64,000 nucleotides of DNA from Heliopora coerulea (GCA_030142905.1 JASJOG010000473.1:89209-153208), one strand, 5' to 3'; numbered from the stretch's first letter, positions 20,588-31,900 are shown. The notes: a model not told the origin generated them from the letters alone. Made by a program: numbers and translations.

Positions 20588-20743
20588 ATGACGTCATAGA
20601 AGTGGCGGGAAATTCAAAACTTGAGATATGTCTTTTCTCAAGTTTCCCATAATGCATTGCAGCATTTGATTGACAGTAGGGGTTTTTCAGGTGATGACGT
20701 CATCAGAATGGAATGTGCTAGAATCGGCATATTTACAACTACT
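20588..20743 (-). repeat. Polinton right terminal inverted repeat
   Basis: Inverted partner of 6040-6193, ending …ATTTACAACTACT at 20743 and followed by CCTAAT (20744-20749). It carries the palindromes TGACGTCA at 20589-20596 and 20695-20702, mirroring the left repeat. Confidence 0.95.
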
Positions 20744-20804
20744 CCTAATTACTACAATGCTTTTTTTTGGTCTGGGTGTAGGAGCAGTGTTTCACAGAAT
20801 ATAA

Positions 20805-21000
20805 GGTGGTAGATCAATGTTCTGTTCACGCTCTTCCATCTTTGCCTGGATGACATCATACATCATCTGGAAAACATAATCATATGATTTGGATTCCATC
20901 ATTGGTTTGGCCACCCAATGTTTGTATCTTTCTAGAGATTGATCTTCATCACAAGCTGCAGCCTGGGATCTATTCGGGTTGAAATTATGATCTTTGACAT
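20805..21000 (-). pseudogene. possible gene fragment (about 65 open codons)
   Basis: Reading leftward, about 65 codons are open with a protein-like composition: NPNRSQAAACDEDQSLERYK, HWVAKPMMESKSYDYVFQMM, then EEREQNIDLPPYIL and a stop. Upstream the frame meets a stop at once. No family is recognised. It could be a terminal exon or transposon fragment flanking the Polinton. Confidence 0.3.
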
Positions 21001-21129
21001 CTTTTCTTCAGTCAAAGGTGATAAAGTCATAAAAGCTCTGTTGACAGTGTATGTCTGTGAAAAGCAGTTTAATGTTTAAAATATGAGCTTGTCAGAAAGG
21101 TGTTCACTTAACCCAAACACCTCCAATGA

Positions 21130-22890
21130 AAATTGGAACTGGCAGAACAGCATTTAAATAACATATACAAACTTTGGATTGGCCCATTTCCTGTGAATGT
21201 TATCCTTACAATGTCAGCTGAGTTCAGATGTTCCGAAACTTGTCAAATATGTGGCAAGGAAATGAATTATCAATGCCTGTCTTGTACCAAACCAAGATGC
21301 AACAGGTCAAACGGCTACTCTACCACCACCAAGAAGAAACAATGGGCTGAAAGGCTGGTTCATTCGTTTCATTCTGCTTCCCATGTAAAGCACAATGATC
21401 TGCTTCTGACAAAGAATGACACTCATACCTGCAGTGAGGTAAACAAAAGAAGTCAAAAGGAAAGGCAAGATGAAAGTCAATGTAGTACCATAACTGGTCC
21501 ACATTTGCAAAAGAGACACAAATGTCTTGACCTTTCACAGAAAGTTGCTGTCCTTGAGTTCACAAAAGGACACCCAAATCTTGGAAGCAGGAAAAATGCA
21601 GATTAAAGGTGTACTGCAAAGTAAAGAATCAACCATGGCTTTGTATGAAAGAAGCAAAAAGAAGTCGCACTGCTAAATAATCTGATATGAATGAAGCTGT
21701 CTGAAACTGCTATACCATGTGCAGACACTCTAATATATCAGTTTCAGGGATTATGCTACAAGAGGAAGCCTCAATTGATGCAGAAAAGTTATAAATCAAG
21801 GACTTTGTTGCATCAAATGGCTGGCTTGATAGATTTAAGCATCAGCACAATGCATGGAAGATGGATGACATGGGCAGTTTTTGGCATGGGCTTCCTGAGA
21901 AGACCCTTAGCGAAAAGGGAAGACATTGCCCAGGTGGCAAACAAGCTATACAAAGGCTTACATGGGCATTCTTCATTAATGCGGCTAGAGGACAGGAATT
22001 CCAGTAGTGATTGAAAACTTCACAAAACATCGGTGCTTCCAGAATGTAAAGGATATCAGTCGCCCCTACAACTGTTCCTACTTTGCAAACAAGAACGCCT
22101 AGATGACCACCCAAGTTACGACTAAGGGTTTGTCTAAGCCCAATGAACATTTAAAGTTACACAATAGACAGATTTTGTTACCATGTATAATGGACAGTTT
22201 TCGAACATAATATTACATTCTTACCCAAAAATACCACTTCCAAGACTCAGCACCTTGATGCCGGCATCATTGCTAGCTGGAAAGTGCAGTACAGAAAGCG
22301 AATGCTGGGGTATGTTTGCCGCAAAGTGGAAATTGTGAAGTCAATCAATGTTCTTATGGTTATTGAATGGGGATGACAAACCTGGAATGAAGTATCTTCC
22401 CACACCATCAAGAAGTGCTTCCAGAGAACAGGGTTATATCCACAAGACGAGATAATTGAAGACAACCCTTTCAAAGGAAAAAAGCTGGTAGGTCTCCAAG
22501 CCCTTATGAATTGCATTGACACACAATATTCTCCCAAAGATTACAATGTTAGGGAAGATGACATTGCAGTCTACTCCAGGCTTATAGAGCCCTCTGAACC
22601 AAACTGGTGGGAGGCAGTACGGGCAGAATTACAGGGTAACAATGTCAAAGTTCTGTCCACCCTAGATGATATAACGACAGCTGGGGAGGAAGATGATTTT
22701 GACAAAGAAGTCAAGCAACCAGCCATCAAATCTGTCAGAGGCAATGGAGTTAGGAGAACAGTTGCAACACTTCAAGCAGTTTCATAGATACCAGGAACTC
22801 ACATTGTCATCCATTGCAAATTCAAATGATTTAATTTATGAGTTGAAGCTCTGTGTTCCACAGCGACAGAGGCATGTGCAAGACTTTTTT
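21130..22890 (+). pseudogene. pogo/Tigger-like DDE transposase, heavily degraded
   Basis: The first open part (21133-21606) has a cysteine module (CQICGKEMNYQCLSCTKPRC), a variable linker, and then CLDLSQKVAVLEFTKGHPNL GSRKNAD, split by a stop. That is the CENP-B/pogo-type helix-turn-helix opening. Later frames contain an 'MDDMGSFWHGLPE' block (at about 21860, like MDETGxFW), KGRHCPGGK, INAARGQEFQ and a C-terminal PSEPNWWEAVRAELQ region. The order matches pogo/Tigger DDE_1 transposases. Many stops and frame changes show that it is inactive. The right end of the element is probably near 23240. Confidence 0.6.
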
Positions 22891-23179
22891 AAATAAAGCC
22901 CTTTTCTTCAATTATGGAATTTTCCATTTTAATAGTTTGCTTTTTTATAATATTGACTCATGTTATATGGTTCTTGTAGTTGAGACTTTATCAGGGGATT
23001 TTCTTGTGACGAACTGCGTGATTTTTAAAGGATAGAATTTTTTTGAAAACTATTAGTGACACTTTGAATGTGTGTATAACAGGCTGTATTACATGCATCA
23101 GTTGCCACAAGCCTCCCTGCATATTCACATTCAAATAAATTGACGCTTGTACCATGTCTTTGGATAAATTCTGATGAAA

Positions 23180-23241
23180 CCTTATTAAGCAGCCACTTGC
23201 CATTTCCCCAAGGATGGCTGCTTAATAGGGGTTTGACTGTA
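23180..23241. repeat. hairpin and pogo-like terminus
   Basis: TTAAGCAGCCA … TGGCTGCTTAA forms a short hairpin (about 23183-23226). Just outside it the sequence ends GGGGTTTGACTG followed by TA. Read on the minus strand this is CAGTCAAACCCC preceded by TA, the kind of terminus used by pogo/Tigger elements. It is probably the right end of the degraded transposon. The left partner was not found. Confidence 0.4.
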
Positions 23242-23244
23242 TTT

Positions 23245-23990
23245 TGTCGATGATTTTCTATTCTACTGGAGAATATACTCATGGCTGGTAAAATTTGCCT
23301 GTTGCTTAGTGGAACAAAATCAGTAAGTTCTGATATCTACTTGAAAGGGTTAAATTAGTATGGTCTAACTTCATTCTATACATCATGAATCACCGGACTT
23401 TTCCTGAAATCTCAAGTTTTTTTTGTGCCACGTGTTTAAATTTTCTTGGTTGGGATGAACTGCTAAATCGCATTTTTCCTCTTCATTAATGAAGCTCTGC
23501 TGTACCAGAAAACCAAAAGATAATTCATCTGATTATGGCTTGTGTAAAAAGCATCGACAATTCTCCAAGCAATCTGATCAGAGATAAATAACATGTTACA
23601 CATTTTATACAAGTAATTTTGTAATTAGGTCAAGACAAAATCACATTTCTTAAAATATGCTTTGCAGATTCACCAGACAAAATGTCTGGAGACTTTGAGT
23701 TTAAATTACACATCTCAAACAGGTGTTTGTTTCAACATCATAATAAACTTCCTAGTTCAGTAATTTTTTGTCAACATTTTAGCTGCAATGCATTGCTACT
23801 TCAAAACAAAAAAGCAGTGCCGAAAAAGTAAGGAACAAAACATTGACGAATTAGAAGTACCAGAATACATGTATATTTCTGTATTCTGCATTGCTTATAT
23901 GCATATAGTTCCTATATTTCTTGTTAATATACCTCATGCATACCAGAACTTCTATTTCAGAATCATCCTCAGGGTATTATGAAATGATAA
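23245..23990. other. intergenic, no supported gene
   Basis: AT-rich sequence with short open frames only (such as 23788-23982) and no recognised motif. Confidence 0.45.
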
Positions 23991-23993
23991 CTT

Positions 23994-24193
23994 CACAATT
24001 AACCTACACTGCCAAAGTCAACTGAAATGAGAATATCTCATGCACTTAAATTGGATAAAAAAACTCGCCTCCAATCCTTGTGGACTCAATTGGTCAACAG
24101 GTAGAGCGGCGCACCCGTATCCCAAAGATGCGAGTTCAAATCCCGCTCAAGTCAACATTTTTCAGTTGACTTCGGCAGTGTAGGTTAATTGTG
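23994..24193. repeat. foldback repeat carrying a tRNA-like SINE core
   Basis: Arms of about 33 bp, CACAATTAACCTACACTGCC… (23994-24027) and …GGCAGTGTAGGTTAATTGTG (24161-24193), are inverted repeats of each other with one or two mismatches. Between them (about 24082-24155) is a tRNA-like block with TAGAGCGGCGCACC after ACTCAATTGGTCAACAGG (A-box-like) and GAGTTCAAATCCCGC (B box). A MITE-like hairpin that has captured, or originated from, a tRNA/SINE unit is the best description. The tRNA fold itself is imperfect. Confidence 0.55.
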
Positions 24194-24199
24194 AATGGC

Positions 24200-27055
24200 A
24201 TTTATCACCCAGTTTCACTAGTGGACTAGTTTCACTATGTTATGGGTTTCATTCCCACCAAAGGCCTGGTAGTTGTATTTTTCACAACCGGTATTGATTG
24301 GATCTTACAAATACTTGACACTCATAATTAGTGGTCACATTCTGCTATATATTGCTTGAATCACTATCTTTCTATATTGAGATACTTATATTATACTTCT
24401 TGTCCAATCTTAACGTGTACTATATTAGTTACTTGGTCTGACAAGATACAGTGTATTTAAACACAAAAGTTGACTACACTTACTAACGCCAACTTTGGTG
24501 AGACATTGTTGGGAAACAAACAAAGGAATGAACTATAATTTGTTTTCCTCTTATCAGCTCCATTTAAACTATAGGCATTGGTACATTCAGTGGACTTTGG
24601 AGGTCAATCAGCCGTATCTAGGGAAATGTACGTATTCATGATTCATATTTGCTATTTTTATAGGAGCAAAAACTAAGAAAGTGCTGGCGACCAGTCTGGG
24701 TCAGCAACTGATGAGAAAACCCCGGTGTTAAATATCCCACAAGTTTTCTACAAAGAAACTTTCATGTAGAAGTGATGAAGGCAATAAAATTATGGCAGTT
24801 TTAGATGGAAGAGGACAAAGAGTGCAACATATGATTTTTGAAAAGGTGACAGGCATTTTACCAATCTGTCCTGCTCCTTTAGAGGCCCCAGCATATGCAA
24901 TTAGTGACTCTCAAATATAACAGTTCTTTGTCATTTTTTTATAATCAGCAAATATATTTTAAACAGATTAAAATCTTAGTTCAGTAGTACTGTATACTAA
25001 AATACTTCAGGATAATTTGTTTTTAGCATTATTGTAAGAGAAATTTGAGGACGAATTATCAACATTTTTAGCAAAGATTATCTTTACTAACGTTTCAAAA
25101 CTGATTTTCATTGTGTTTGCAACAAGGCTTATTGATAAATTTGAGATTATATCATATCAGATATCAGATATCACATGGCATCACATCACATATAGCATAT
25201 ATCATGTGACATGGCATATTATATTATATTATATTATATAAAATGTAATACATAAGTACAGTTTTTAAATGCTTATTTCACCACATGCACAGAGCTTGAA
25301 TTTCTCATCTTGTTCTACTATGATTCTATATGAATGTTAGTATTTCATAGAGTTCATGTGATTTGTTTTAATCTGTTATAATAACAGTCTTTACCTTGTT
25401 TTTCTGTGTGTCAAATTAAACGGGTACACTGAATCTGTATTCTGAACAAACATGTGAAAATCCATAATTGCATTTAGTTTCCACCATCTTCACTATCTTT
25501 GCATGAAAGGGAAAACATTATGTTTAACAGTATTTAATAAAAGTGAAAATACATCTTACATCATCATTGTCTTAGAAGTATATTCATCACGTCATATTCT
25601 ACTTGGACGTGCACCTGCTATTAAATTTTGCTATTAATTCCTTCTTATTCAGTGTGGAAGCAAATATCCAATACGACTTTTGTCAACTTGATATTTCCAT
25701 GGATTAGTTGTGAAGCAAAATTAATGAAAACCTTGAAATACGACAGGCAAACATTTGGAAATAGAGTATTTATTCCATATTTTCAAACAAAAGCAAATGA
25801 GATTTTCACTATGTTATTTGTCTTTGTGCAAATGAATATATTTTTACTACTTAATTTGCTTTGAAGTAACTTCATGGCAAATGTCCATATTCGACTATGA
25901 TTTGCATTTGGTGTTAAATTTCAGGTAAACTAGGTAATCGTGTTTACTCCAGGAGTAAATCTGATACAAAAACCAAATTCCATTTCGGGCAAATTCATGC
26001 AAATCTAACTAAAAGTATTTACAATACACTTCCTTAACTCTTTCGAGGTGGTTGCTCTCCCCTTGATGAGTAAATTAATAAGTCTTATGCTGCCGGGAAA
26101 GACCTAATCTTTACTGCAGTTGGAAACCAAACTTTTCGTCCAGTGATAAGTATTGGATCACCAACCACCTGTAGACCTAAGCCTTTGACATGCCAAGTGC
26201 CCCTTTTGAAGACCATCAGTCTGGAGCTCTGACACCTGGTGACTCCCGCACTCACTTGTGCACTATCCTGAGTTTCTCAAACTCTGGAACTATGCATTTT
26301 TCCCCACCACAAATGGTGGCCACTGTGGCCCAAGACCCTAATCTCAGCTCGTCCAATTGCATTAACAAATTCTTGTCTTTGGACAATGACACAACACACC
26401 TGTCCAGAGTCAAGCATACTTAAACACCACACCAGTGGTGATATCATCTTGCCTACCCACCCCTGGTGTTCAGGTGCATGGTATTACTCATCAGACAGCC
26501 ACCATAATTCAGGTTACTGTTGACAACCGTCTCCCCTTACCTCCGACATAAAGCACTATTCTCTCCCTGAATATGGACTTAAGTCCGTTGCATCTATGCC
26601 TACTGAATGACCTCTGCTCTTCCAGCTTTTGAACTGCCACCTGCAGCCAACCCATCAAGTGGACTCCCTGCTTTGGAGTACTCTCACTCTTGTTCAGAGT
26701 TTAAGCCATTGACACACCACCAAACAATATCAGCTCTTTTCCAAAGGATGGCTGGCTCATGGCACCCTGCATAGTATTGCCCAAGAGAAGCTAGTCTTCC
26801 CTTTTTAATGTTTTTAATATTTTTAAACTAGGCTAGCTTAGTTTTAGTATTGGCCCTGGCGTTAGTGGTCTCTTTCATCTGTGTACTGCTTTGGCCTGGG
26901 CCATGGTGAGAAGCCGGTCTTCTTGTTGTAATGTTTCCAAACTGGGTTAGCTTAATATTAATTGCCTTCTTCTATTCTTTCAGCTTTCTAGGCTCCCTCT
27001 GTAAAAGAATAGTCATTATACTTATGCCACAGAAGTGTATGAATGTTTTTTCCAA
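24200..27055. other. intergenic, no supported gene; AT microsatellite at 25145-25245
   Basis: Almost 3 kb without a recognisable gene. At about 25145-25245 there is a low-complexity ATATCA/ACATC/TATTA stretch. From about 26160 the composition becomes more balanced and proline/serine-coding frames appear (26190-26423), but no domain is visible. Confidence 0.45.
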
Positions 27056-27059
27056 AATA

Positions 27060-27225
27060 AAACTTACCTGACACAAGAGGTACTTTGATCACCAAGAACT
27101 ATTTTCAGGATGAGGCCGTCTTATTGCACTTTGATTGGGTTGACTCTCACGATCACCCCAAAAGTGGGTAACTTGAGCACACGATTGCTGGTAGTTGGGG
27201 CCTGTATTAATGTTCATCCTTGGCT
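27060..27225 (+). ncRNA. U1 snRNA-like copy, probably a pseudogene
   Basis: Landmarks follow U1 order and spacing. The 5' end is AAACTTACCTG (the 5' splice-site-pairing element is ACTTACCTG). Then come TTTGATCACCAAG (stem-loop I, U1-70K site GATCAxGAAG), ATTGCACTTT (stem-loop II, U1A site ATTGCACTCC), GATCACCCCAAAAGTGGGTAACT (stem-loop III) and a final stem region. Total length is about 165 nt, as expected. The Sm-site position reads ACGATTGCTGG instead of an AATTTGTGG-type site. Both protein-binding loops are also altered. This suggests a retro- or duplicated pseudogene rather than a working gene. A proximal sequence element was not identified. Confidence 0.75.
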
Positions 27226-27229
27226 GTAC

Positions 27230-28385
27230 TTGGATGGGCAACCATATCGTGGTCTACTTGTCCAAGTCCGATAACCTCACAACTATTCAATGCCTCCTAA
27301 TATGGTCATAGCAGATGTAGCACTTTGGTGCAATTATCCATAGGACTAAATAGTCTGACACAAAAAGACATAAAACTGTATGTCCATTCTGGTCCCTGGT
27401 TTGCGTTAATAGCCTAGTGGGACAATTTTAATGAAACACTCCTGTACACAGCCATCATACCCATTGCACTACCATGGGTCATAATGGCTGTGAGGACCGC
27501 AAACCACAAAACAAGATCAAGTGTAGTATCTGTTCTTATCAGCTTAATAATTGGTGCCATCGCTTGTAACAGTTTAAATTCTATTGAATTGGTACCCAGT
27601 CACAATTTGTCACTCTTCATATTGGGCTACCAGGGGGAGTGAGAAGCAATTGGCCTGCTGAGCATATGCATATACACACCTGGTGGGCCACCTAGAACCA
27701 ACATTCTGCAGCCCCAGGCTCTACCAGTCAGGGGCCTACAGAAACTTTTCAAGCGTTTTTATGAGGCAGATACTGGGGCAGCATGCTTATCCACTAGGGG
27801 TGACCAGTCTTGTATACCCAACCTGCAATTTTGGCCATAAGTACAACCAATAGTGTAAAACATGCCTCGCTCAAACAAGGATTCAGCTTCTGGAATACCT
27901 TTTCCTTGTTTCTAAACCCTATGGGATTCAATGCCACTTCAAGAACCAACATTATACTGTACTACGGTCAAGTGTGTGAAATCTTCATAGACCCACTACA
28001 ACTAAAATGGCCCTCATACTTGATCTAAAGGATCAGTCGACCTTGCAAATCCAATAAATGACCTCCCACATCAAACAGTACATGAAACTAGCTCTCAGTC
28101 TAAGAACCCAGATGGTCTGTCATTTTCATTGACCACCATGATTGAAGACCATGACATTGCTCCCTCTACACCACTGATTTGTCTCTTGCTGGCTCTACCA
28201 ACCCTACCCTAGCCAAATTCCAACAAGAAGTAATTTAATCAACACCCTCCAGCCCTAAACCTCCCTCAACCAAATCCACCTGTATGGTGAGTTATTTTGC
28301 AATTTAATTTATTTTTATTTTATTTACTTTAATTTCTTGGAATTTGTTTTTCAATTTTTTTGTTTTACTGTAATAAAAGACTTAA
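27230..28385. other. intergenic, no supported gene
   Basis: No domain is recognised. Short open frames (27810-28028) are not convincing. The sequence is richer in CCA/CAC than its surroundings, which may reflect an old unidentified transposon. Confidence 0.4.
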
Positions 28386-28389
28386 AATT

Positions 28390-28916
28390 AAATCAAAAAA
28401 AAATTTCATTGGCCAAGGACTGCCACTGCAGTCCAGGGAAATTTCAGTTAACCAGGTACAAAAGGTCATGGAAAGGAGTCGAGGAACTAGTTCAGGTTCA
28501 TGTGTGAAGACAAGGCAAAATGGCCGCTGCCTGGAATAAAGAATTTCATTTAAAAACATATGGAAAAGTATGTTACTGAAGGATTGAGGAGAAGTGAGAT
28601 ATCCCACATTATTCATGGTGTATTAGAATTTTGGATCGGCAAATGCGTTTTTCCGAAATTAATTGCAGTGAAGCAAGAGCTACAAGGTCCTGGAAAACTG
28701 CTGGGTTACTGGGCAATACAAAAGGTGATTAGACAAAAGCACAATTTGCTAGTGACACATTATGCCATTTATGATGTGATGACTGAGGTTGGTCCCAGTG
28801 GTCTATAAGCTCATGGTGGCATGGACACAAAGAAACAGAAAAAGAAAGGAAACTTTACAACTAAAGGTCCAAACTGGGTTCATTCATTGGATATCAGAAC
28901 AGTACATTCCCATTAG
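28390..28916 (+). pseudogene. integrase-core (rva_4-type) gene, 5' part before Gypsy insertion
   Basis: Open part 28560-28808 encodes YVTEGLRRSEISHIIHGVLE and LLGYWAIQKVIRQKHNLLVT followed by YAIYDVMTEVGPSGL. The next frame piece contains KKGNFTTKGPNWVHSLD. This order matches a dispersed metazoan gene family with a retroviral-type integrase core (…GYRxMxxxLRxxHxxxVxRDxVxxxMxxxDPxG…). The reading stops where the Gypsy long terminal repeat begins at 28917 and resumes at 36608 with the same ATTAG. Stop codons and frame changes show decay as well. Confidence 0.6.
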
Positions 28917-29018
28917 AGTAACAACTAACATGCCATCTCAGGCATGAGGAACACAGATTTATTGGTAAGCGGTATCACCATAACATTGTGTTACATGTCA
29001 CAGGTCGAGGATAGTACA
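28917..29018 (-). repeat. Gypsy 3' LTR (short)
   Basis: Same sequence as 36502-36607 apart from scattered substitutions and a 4-bp deletion (GTAACAACTAAC versus GTAACAACCAACTAAC). On the minus strand it is preceded by the purine-rich AGGGAGAAA, the expected plus-strand primer. Confidence 0.85.
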
Positions 29019-29479
29019 TTTCTCCCTAACTAACAAAAAGAGCATAGTTCTATCAAATCAATAGTGAGTATTAACGTAAATGTCCAATACAACTAATAAA
29101 GTTCTATAGTTCTCTACTTGAGTACGTAGTTCTTTAGATATTTCGGCTTGTGTTGCTTTCTCTGTGGGCATGTCCTCTGCTCTGGAATGTCTTGATCTTC
29201 CTTCACTTCCTGAATGATTTTGGCTGCTGCGCTTTCTGTGGCACCTTCCAAATCTCCCTCTGCATCTGTGTGGCCTGTGTCATGTGGGCTTGTTTCATCT
29301 GTTTGTTGCTCTAGTGCGGTTGCACTCTCCAGGTTCTCTGGCTGTACGCTGCCTCTGATCTCAATTGAGTGTGTTCTTCCTGTCAGTTTTCACCTCAGTC
29401 TCGTCTGCTGTGTTGCTCAATGAGTTTACTAACTTGAATTAGCTGGCATCGCTCCACATTATTCTGCCATTGATCATTC

Positions 29480-30465
29480 GGCATGCTGTTACCTTGGACC
29501 CTTGTATGTCAATAACAGTGTAGAATACTGGTTCGTATGGTGTGGTCCATTTATTCTTCTTTGGTTGCATCACTAGTACGTGATCTGCAAGTATCAGCCA
29601 CATTTCTTTTGTGTATCTGTTCTCTCTTTCTCTTTATCTTTGCCTTGTATTCCACATCTCTTAGGTCTATTTTCTCATCCTTCCCTTTCTGTGTGGTTGG
29701 TCTGGTGTGGTCCAGCTTTGTTCTTACTGTGGCGCCTCTTGCCGCTTCATAGGGAGTTACCCCAGTTGCTGGGTGTGGTATTGATCTGTATGCCACTAGC
29801 ATATCATGAATTGTGTTCTGCCATCCGTGCTTATCCTTCCCCTCAAGGCTAGCAATCTGTTCTGTTTTATTCAGTCTGCATGAACTTCTTGCTTTCTCCA
29901 TTTACCCTTGGGTGAACAGGTGTAATCCTATGCAGTTTGAATCCTCCTTTCTTTGCAAACTTTTCATATTCTTTGGAGTTGAACGGTGGTCCATTGCCAC
30001 TTTCGATTCTTCTTGGCATACCATAGGTTGCAAATATATGTTTGAATCTCTCCTTCACTTGCTTGAATCTGGTGCTTGGTACTGGTTCTATTGGGTACCT
30101 GGTCCTCTTGTCAATCACCACTAAGTTGTAGTGTTCGTCTGGGTATGGCCCTCCAAAGTCAACAGATAGTGTGTCCCATGGTTTGTTTGGGATACTTGTC
30201 ATCTTGATTGGTTCTTCCTTGTGGCTCTTTGTTGCTACTTGGCAGTTCTAGCGCTGCTTGATGGCTGTGTCAATCATACTGTTTATGCTGGGAAACCAGT
30301 ATTTCTCTCAGAGCATCAGGAAGTACAATCCTGTCTCCCCAGAACACTAGTCCTTCTGCATCGGACAGTTCCTGTCTGGCCTGGTAGCATGGTTCTATGT
30401 CCTTGTCTCTTTTGTACTTCTCCCAGTCACCTCTTGCTATTCTCTCAGCTAATTTCTGCATTGTT
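29480..30465 (-). pseudogene. Gypsy integrase
   Basis: Leftward frames give an N-terminal HTH-like/zinc region remnant (AERIARGDWEKYKRDKDIEP; RIVLPDALREILVSQHKQYD). The core follows with PWDTLSVDFGGPYPDEHYNL (first Asp) and RRIESGNGPPFNSKEYEKF (second position, Asp replaced by Gly in G-N-G). VNGESKKFMQTE holds the catalytic Glu, and then comes a C-terminal WQNTIHDMLVAYRSIPHPAT block typical of Gypsy integrases. Two frames (29867-30202 and 29551-29901) overlap through a frameshift. The missing second Asp and frame breaks make it inactive. Confidence 0.85.
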
Positions 30466-31900
30466 TTGTATTCTAGGGTCTCCTTTCTGATTTATGTTAA
30501 TATTACCGCTTGCTCTGCATCCACAGTCCACTTGATAATCTTTTCTGTTATCATTCCCAGTCTCCAGGAGGGGATGTTGCGAGAGGTAGTCTAGCGGATC
30601 CTGCTTGTCTTTCCCAGGCTCATAGACAAGCTCAAAGTCTACGTCTTGCATTTCCATCACCCCTTTTTCTATCCTGGAAGGCATCTTCACAGTTGTTTGT
30701 TAAATAATAGCGGCAAGGGGTAAAAGCGGCTTGTGTGCGGTCACAATTCTGAATCTTGGTGCTCCCAGTAGGTATACCCTTAGCCTCTTCTTGGCCCACT
30801 TGATGGCCAATGTATCCTTTTCTGTCTGGCTGTAGCTCTTCTTGGTGTCTGTCATTGTTCAGCTGATGAAGTGCACCGGATGGATCTCCTTGTCTGTTTG
30901 CTGCTACAGTGCTGCTGAAAGTCCCTCATGGTAGCTTGCTTCCATCTGAAGGATGATGGGGTGGTTGGGGTCAAAGTAAGCCATGGTCTTGTCACTTGAG
31001 ATACTCTCCTTGATCTTGAAGAATGCTTTGTCCTCTTTCCCTAGGAAAACTTCACTTCTTTCATTGTCAGCTCATACAGCGGCACAGCTATGGTTGTGTA
31101 ATTGCTGATGAAGTTGTCAAAGTATCCTGCCATGCCTAGGAAGCTTCGTACTGCTCCCTTGTCTTAGGGCATTTTACACTCTTTAACTACTCTCACTTTC
31201 TCTGGTGATGGTTTAAGGCCATGCTTGGAGAATACATGTCCAAAGAATTCAATTTCTTCCTTCTTGAATTCGCATTTCTCTTTATTGAAAGTTATCCCAT
31301 GGTCCTTTGCTCACTGCAGGACTTTCTTCAGCATCTCCCCATGTTCTGCTTCGTCTTTGCCGCCGATCAAGACGTCATCTCTTTGGTTAATGCTGTTGGG
31401 AATGTCTCCAAATACCTTGAACATCACCTCATCAAGCACATCTTGTGAGGACTTAGCCCCAAATACAAGTCGTCTGGGTCTAAAGTTACCCCAGGGTGTA
31501 GTAAAGGTTGCTCTGCTCCTCATCTTGGGGTCTAGTGTAAGTTGGTGGTACCCCTGTCTCAAATCTAGCTTGGAGAATATCTTGCAATTTCAGAGCTTGT
31601 AGATAAAATCTTCCACTCTTGGTGCCTGAACAAAAACGGCTCCTCTTGATTGACAGATTTGACACTCGCATGTCTATGCTTGCTCTGATCATCTGTGGTT
31701 CCAGTTTCTCTTACTCTATATTTGTATACTTTGGTTTGGGTTGGACTACCAGTGGTGAGCACCAGGTAATCAGTTCTCCGTCTGGCACTGGTTCAAATAT
31801 TCCTTCCTCCACTCCTTGATCCAGCCATTTCTTCAGTGATTGTTGCAAGTAATACACTACAATCCTAGGCTTCTGCATGATTGGAATTGCTTCCTGATCC
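30445..31900 (-). pseudogene. Gypsy reverse transcriptase / RNase H
   Basis: Reading leftward: ITWCSPLVVQPKPKYTNIE (RT start), a decayed fingers region, then MRQGYHQLTLDPKMRSRATF, TTPWGNFRPRRLVFGAKSSQ and INQRDDVLIGGKDEAEH, where the catalytic Y-x-D-D box reads QRDD. A decayed thumb/RNase H follows, ending with MEMQDVDFELVYEPGKDKQD and LDYLSQHPL, the usual junction before integrase. Stops occur throughout. Confidence 0.85.

Larger units (their letters stand above)
6040..20743. mobile_element. Polinton/Maverick element (adintovirus-like gene set), nearly complete, inactivated
   Basis: An element of about 14.7 kb is bounded by terminal inverted repeats of about 155 bp that begin AGTAGTTGTAAATATGCC. 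It encodes the Polinton hallmark set: protein-primed DNA polymerase B, retroviral-type DDE integrase, FtsK/HerA-type packaging ATPase and double-jelly-roll major capsid protein, plus minor capsid, fibre and small membrane proteins. CCTAAT occurs at 6031-6036 and at 20744-20749, consistent with a 6-bp target duplication. On the left an extra AAT separates it from the TIR. Integrase, capsid, fibre, polymerase and two structural genes carry frameshifts or stops. No adenain/Ulp1-type cysteine protease was recognised. Base composition is markedly more AT-rich than the flanks. Confidence 0.97.

Noticed and set aside
6040..20743. Integrated giant-virus or virophage fragment instead of a Polinton
   Set aside because: The element has both TIRs, a target duplication, retroviral-type integrase, protein-primed polymerase B, ATPase and MCP within about 15 kb, which is the Polinton arrangement.
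25140..25250. ATATCA/ACATC-rich stretch as a regulatory or origin region
   Set aside because: Looks like simple low-complexity microsatellite sequence with no further structure.
29214..30124. Rightward open frames over the Gypsy integrase
   Set aside because: Antisense shadows of the leftward integrase frames.
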